Of a DNA stretch of 35,863 nucleotides, positions 33,288 to 35,863 are shown in pieces (position 1 is the first letter of the stretch; every line of letters begins with the position of its first letter). Source of the stretch: Desulfosporosinus sp. BRH_c37 (lineage in GTDB: Bacteria; Bacillota; Desulfitobacteriia; Desulfitobacteriales; Desulfitobacteriaceae); contig LOEW01000130.1 of NCBI GenBank assembly GCA_001516045.1, forward strand, positions 1-35,863, read 5' to 3'. Made by a program: the position numbers and the translations under genes. Under the pieces are notes generated by a model, which was not told the DNA's origin, did not search any database, and worked only from the letters and a program-made list of their open reading frames with translations.

Positions 33288-34093
33288 GAGACGATGTTGA
33301 ACCAATGATCCATTACAATTAAGCAACCCAGAAACACTGTAAAGCTGAGTAACCTCGATACTTTCTTGCTCAATAAAGGGAGTATTCCGGCATTAAGTCT
33401 TTGCCAATAGAGTCTTACCCGATCCTGGGGGGCCCAGCAAAACTCCTGCTGCCGCAATTTCCAAGGCCCGTTTCTCATGTTGTTGCCCATGGACATCCGC
33501 GAAGTTCACTCTGATTCCGCTGTATGAGTCTTGTGGAGTAATCCGAGATATAGCATCATCTTCAAAGTCTCTTGTTTGTCTATGACCTTCACTATTTGCT
33601 CCAGATTAAATGTACTATGCGTTGCTAGCCCTGTCACAAGACGAGCTTCCGCTAAATTTTCGAAGGGAACAATTAAGCTTAAAGGTTCGGCCACTGGCCC
33701 TTCTTCTTCTTCTTCTTCTTCTTCTGCTTCTACTCTTGAATTTTCTCTTTTCAAGGTTATCGCCATAGTAAGTACGCCTGGTACTGGGCGAAGGGTTCCC
33801 TCTAAAGAAAGTTCACATGAAAAAACATATTGAACGAGTTCAGGTGAACTGCATTGCCCAGTTGCGGCGAGTATCCCGATCGCAATCGGTAAATCAAGAC
33901 CGGAACCCTCTTTGCGTAAATCAGCAGGTGCTAAGTTAACGGTTACCCGCTGTAGGGGGAACTGATAGCCAGAGTTTCGGGTAGCTGAACGAACTCGATC
34001 CCTAGCCTCTCTCACTGCTACATTAGGCAGGCCGACAATATCAATTGTCGGAAGGTTTTCCATTTGCAAAATTAGTTCTGAATCTACATAATG
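33288..34093 (-). pseudogene. comM: Broken YifB/ComM Mg-chelatase-like ATPase gene
   Basis: The 5' part (34093-33506) keeps the N-terminal domain: LPTIDIVGLPNVAVREARDR, VTVNLAPADLRKEGSGLDLP and AIGILAATGQ. It lacks about the first 15 residues; an in-frame TAA lies where they should be. After a stop near 33506 another frame continues with [20 protein letters not shown] and [15 protein letters not shown] (Walker A), then a stop. Further frames give AGILPLLS and ESIEVTQLYSVSGLL before homology ends near 33290. So the gene has a lost start, several frameshifts, a small internal loss and no C-terminal half. In relatives comM lies next to dprA. Confidence 0.8.
33701..33725 (-). repeat. TTC/GAA trinucleotide tract in the comM remnant
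   Basis: Eight TTC copies on the plus strand encode a run of eight Glu residues in the variable loop of the ComM N-terminal domain. Intact family members have no long Glu run here, as far as I recall. Confidence 0.9.
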
Positions 34094-34249
34094 TTAGATC
34101 TTAACAATCATAATATTAGCCTTTTCATGCTGTCTAATTAGCCTATTTAAGGATGTTGAAATATGGATAACAGGAAGCTTGTCTATATGCAGAATATCTT
34201 TCGCTAATTGAGAGTACCTTAGAACAAGCATATTAATGTAGTGTTATGC

Positions 34250-35236
34250 TTAATCATTTTTAAGTTGTAATTTACTTATTGGTGGAGTGTTATGAGACTC
34301 ATAATAAGATAGTACACCATCAGCCACATCAAACATTGATATATTTTCGCTCTCTACCAATAGTTCATATTCTTTGCTATTAACTTTCACTCTGTAAATA
34401 CCTTGTTTAATACCCGCATGTGTACTTCCAGTCATAAAGTAAATATACCCATCGCTGACAACTTGGCTACGAGTTACATACCCTATTTTATCTTGAACAG
34501 TCCCCACTCCGATAAAGGCATATTCTTGTTGCTGGTGAGCCAAGTTATCCACTTGAAAATCCGGTTGATTTTTTATTTCCAATGTATCTAGATTAATACT
34601 TTTCCAATTATCACTATTATTTTTGAAGTATGCTTCATTTCCATTCACCCATAACGTGATATCGTGTACATGCGTTGGTTTACGTGAATCTGCAATTTTT
34701 GTAGTTTCTCCGTTCGAAGTTGCTTTATAAATACCCCCACATCGGTTCGATGCGTAGTATACGGCATCCTTGTAGCTATATGCAAACTGAAACTCTAGAT
34801 TTTTTTCGAATTTGGTAGTATTGCTCCACTGTACACTATGGGGATAATAGTGTGCAAAAGGTACGATAGTTAGAGCGAGAATTAGACATGCTACGAGGAT
34901 ACTTGCACCTTTTCTTAATAGCTTGAATAGTACAGTAAAAGTCAGGCTTGTGCATAGTGCAATCCAACTGCCGTATGCCATGAAAGGAAATGGAGAAGCA
35001 TCTTGAATTCCAGCTTGTGCTATAAAAAGTAGTGCTGTTATTATAATGACGGCAAGAAATTGCTTTTGTATGCTTACTTTTGCATTGTTTATGCTGACTG
35101 CCTTTTTAGAACCTATTGCCATAAATATTAAGGCTACAACTAACATCAATGAAGAAATAAAAAAGACTTCAATCCTATTATTGATTATGAAAGGAGACAT
35201 ACCCATAATAAATAGGATGTAACTAAGAATAATCAT
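34250..35236 (-). CDS. Membrane protein with beta-propeller-like extracellular tail
   Basis: A 328-residue protein from the ATG at 35236 (GGAGAAGGA upstream; the frame opens ten codons earlier). About five hydrophobic helices fill residues 1-125 (for example IILSYILFIMGMSPFIINNR and GASILVACLILALTIVPFAH). The rest is soluble and strand-rich, with repeated short blocks: DAVYYASNRCGGIYKATSNG, NGNEAYFKNNSDNWKSIN, DGYIYFMTGSTHAGIKQGIY. These resemble DUF5050/propeller-type repeats, which suggests an extracellular sensing or binding domain. No enzyme motif is visible. Its neighbours are remnants, so context gives no clue to function. Confidence 0.7.
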   Translation of the reverse strand: MIILSYILFIMGMSPFIINNRIEVFFISSLMLVVALIFMAIGSKKAVSINNAKVSIQKQFLAVIIITALLFIAQAGIQDASPFPFMAYGSWIALCTSLTFTVLFKLLRKGASILVACLILALTIVPFAHYYPHSVQWSNTTKFEKNLEFQFAYSYKDAVYYASNRCGGIYKATSNGETTKIADSRKPTHVHDITLWVNGNEAYFKNNSDNWKSINLDTLEIKNQPDFQVDNLAHQQQEYAFIGVGTVQDKIGYVTRSQVVSDGYIYFMTGSTHAGIKQGIYRVKVNSKEYELLVESENISMFDVADGVLSYYESHNTPPISKLQLKND

Positions 35237-35340
35237 TTCATAATTCCTTCTCCAATCTCTATCCAATATTTTAGTAATTTTGCGACATATTCATTTGTTT
35301 ACTTTCAACTTCACATTATCCACAAACCCAATTTGGGTCT
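35237..35340. other. Spacer upstream of the membrane protein gene
   Basis: AT-rich sequence with no gene seen. It presumably holds the promoter of the membrane protein gene, but no convincing -35/-10 pair stands out. Confidence 0.3.
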
Positions 35341-35478
35341 TTACGAAGTTAAGTTGCCTTGCTCATAATATGTCTGATAATGATTTTTATAAGAAGCTGG
35401 TAAAGAATTCGTTTGCTGCTTTAACGCATCTTTATCGTCTTTATACTGCTCATAAATAGCTATCCTGTTGGCAAGCAT
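35341..35478 (-). pseudogene. 3' end of an unknown gene (45 codons)
   Basis: A minus-strand frame from an internal ATG at 35478 encodes MLANRIAIYEQYKDDKDALK followed by QQTNSLPASYKNHYQTYYEQ and a stop at 35341. The peptide is hydrophilic and protein-like, but there is no ribosome-binding site, so it looks like the C-terminus of a gene whose 5' part is gone. Family not recognised. Confidence 0.35.
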
Positions 35479-35558
35479 TTGATTATAGATGAATCACACA
35501 TCGAAGGTTTTATTGATAAGGATCGCTTATTCAGCGCTAGGATAAAGGCGATAATTCA

Positions 35559-35610
35559 TCTCCCGCCTACGCACTCACTGGCGTGAGCAAGGTAGCTTAA
35601 AGGCGGGAGA
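35559..35610. repeat. Nested hairpin with CTCCCGCC/GGCGGGAG arms
   Basis: TCTCCCGCC (35559-35567) pairs with GGCGGGAGA (35602-35610). Inside, CTCAC (35574-35578) pairs with GTGAG (35583-35587) around TGGC. There is no U-tract. It could be a mobile-element terminus or a structured RNA piece; its GC-rich character stands out against the AT-rich flanks. Confidence 0.5.
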
Positions 35611-35690
35611 CTTCTTGTCGCACGTGGTTAAATTAAGTTGACCTAATCATCTCATGATTTCCTTGCGAAATAAGGGGAAACCTGTCCCAC

Positions 35691-35728
35691 AAAAAATAAA
35701 AAGGCCCTACTATTACAGTAAGGACCTT
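35691..35728 (-). terminator. Rho-independent terminator for a gene beyond the right edge
   Basis: AAGGTCCT and AGGGCCTT form an 8-bp stem (one G-U), followed by TTTTATTTTTT on the minus strand. The sequence to its right includes a possible coding end (NLVARLAVGLEFQLMS then TAG on the minus strand, about 35747-35797), which may be the last codons of a gene, perhaps a transposase. Confidence 0.6.
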
Positions 35729-35863
35729 AACGTTATTCCGCCTAACTCATCAATTGAAATTCGAGCCCCACCGCTAAGCGCGCAACCAAATTTATTCGAG
35801 GATATATTGATCAACAAATACCCACGTCCTTAATAACGAAGGAATCATACCCATAAATATTAA

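Noticed and set aside
33209..33496. 95-codon minus-strand frame as an independent gene
   Set aside because: Its parts match out-of-frame pieces of the ComM ATPase, so it belongs to the comM pseudogene.

Overview
The window carries core genes in the order known from low-GC Gram-positive bacteria, plus a spore protein (SASP), CodY, HslUV and a T-box leader. This points to an endospore-forming member of the Firmicutes. The gene content and style suggest the Desulfosporosinus/Desulfitobacterium group of Peptococcaceae, but that placement is inferred from memory, not computed. From 267 to 24737 every gene lies on the minus strand. Read in transcription order (right to left), dprA, topA, trmFO, xerC, hslV, hslU and codY form the DNA-processing/protease/CodY block known from Bacillus. 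A small PH-like membrane protein follows, then rpsB, tsf, pyrH, frr, a 70-residue unknown protein, uppS, cdsA, an AI-2E family permease, dxr, rseP, ispG and proS. This second block joins translation factors, UMP kinase, undecaprenyl-PP and CDP-diglyceride synthesis, the MEP isoprenoid pathway and a site-2 protease. Four of its intergenic gaps hold arrays of a short degenerate TTCGAGG-like repeat. Two arrays begin exactly at a stop codon and a third begins within a few bases of one. Upstream of dprA, where comM would be expected, lies about 12 kb of accessory DNA: ku, a DUF3786 gene, an endonuclease IV-like gene, a histidine phosphatase, a T-box leader, a SASP gene, a nitroreductase, a small Cys-rich membrane peptide and a DEDDh exonuclease. 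Beyond 26.4 kb the DNA is AT-rich and littered with gene remnants: truncated DUF3786, a frameshifted DUF606-type transporter, a decayed unknown gene and a broken comM at 33.3-34.1 kb. Inside this zone sits the most unusual item, a tight two-gene unit at 29794-33106. One gene encodes a hexokinase of the eukaryotic type with its active-site motifs intact. The other, 1 bp upstream, encodes a DUF4062 domain fused to a second hexokinase fold whose catalytic Asp is Asn and whose nucleotide-binding loops are altered. I interpret this as an active kinase paired with a pseudokinase sensor or regulator; its function is unknown and a role in biological conflict is only a hypothesis. The T-box leader at 25045-25369 has a near-consensus promoter and one Stem I, but two successive T-box/terminator modules and no normal gene behind it. 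The right end holds a membrane protein with a beta-propeller-like tail and then about 600 bp of non-coding or remnant DNA. No tRNA, rRNA or CRISPR array was seen.
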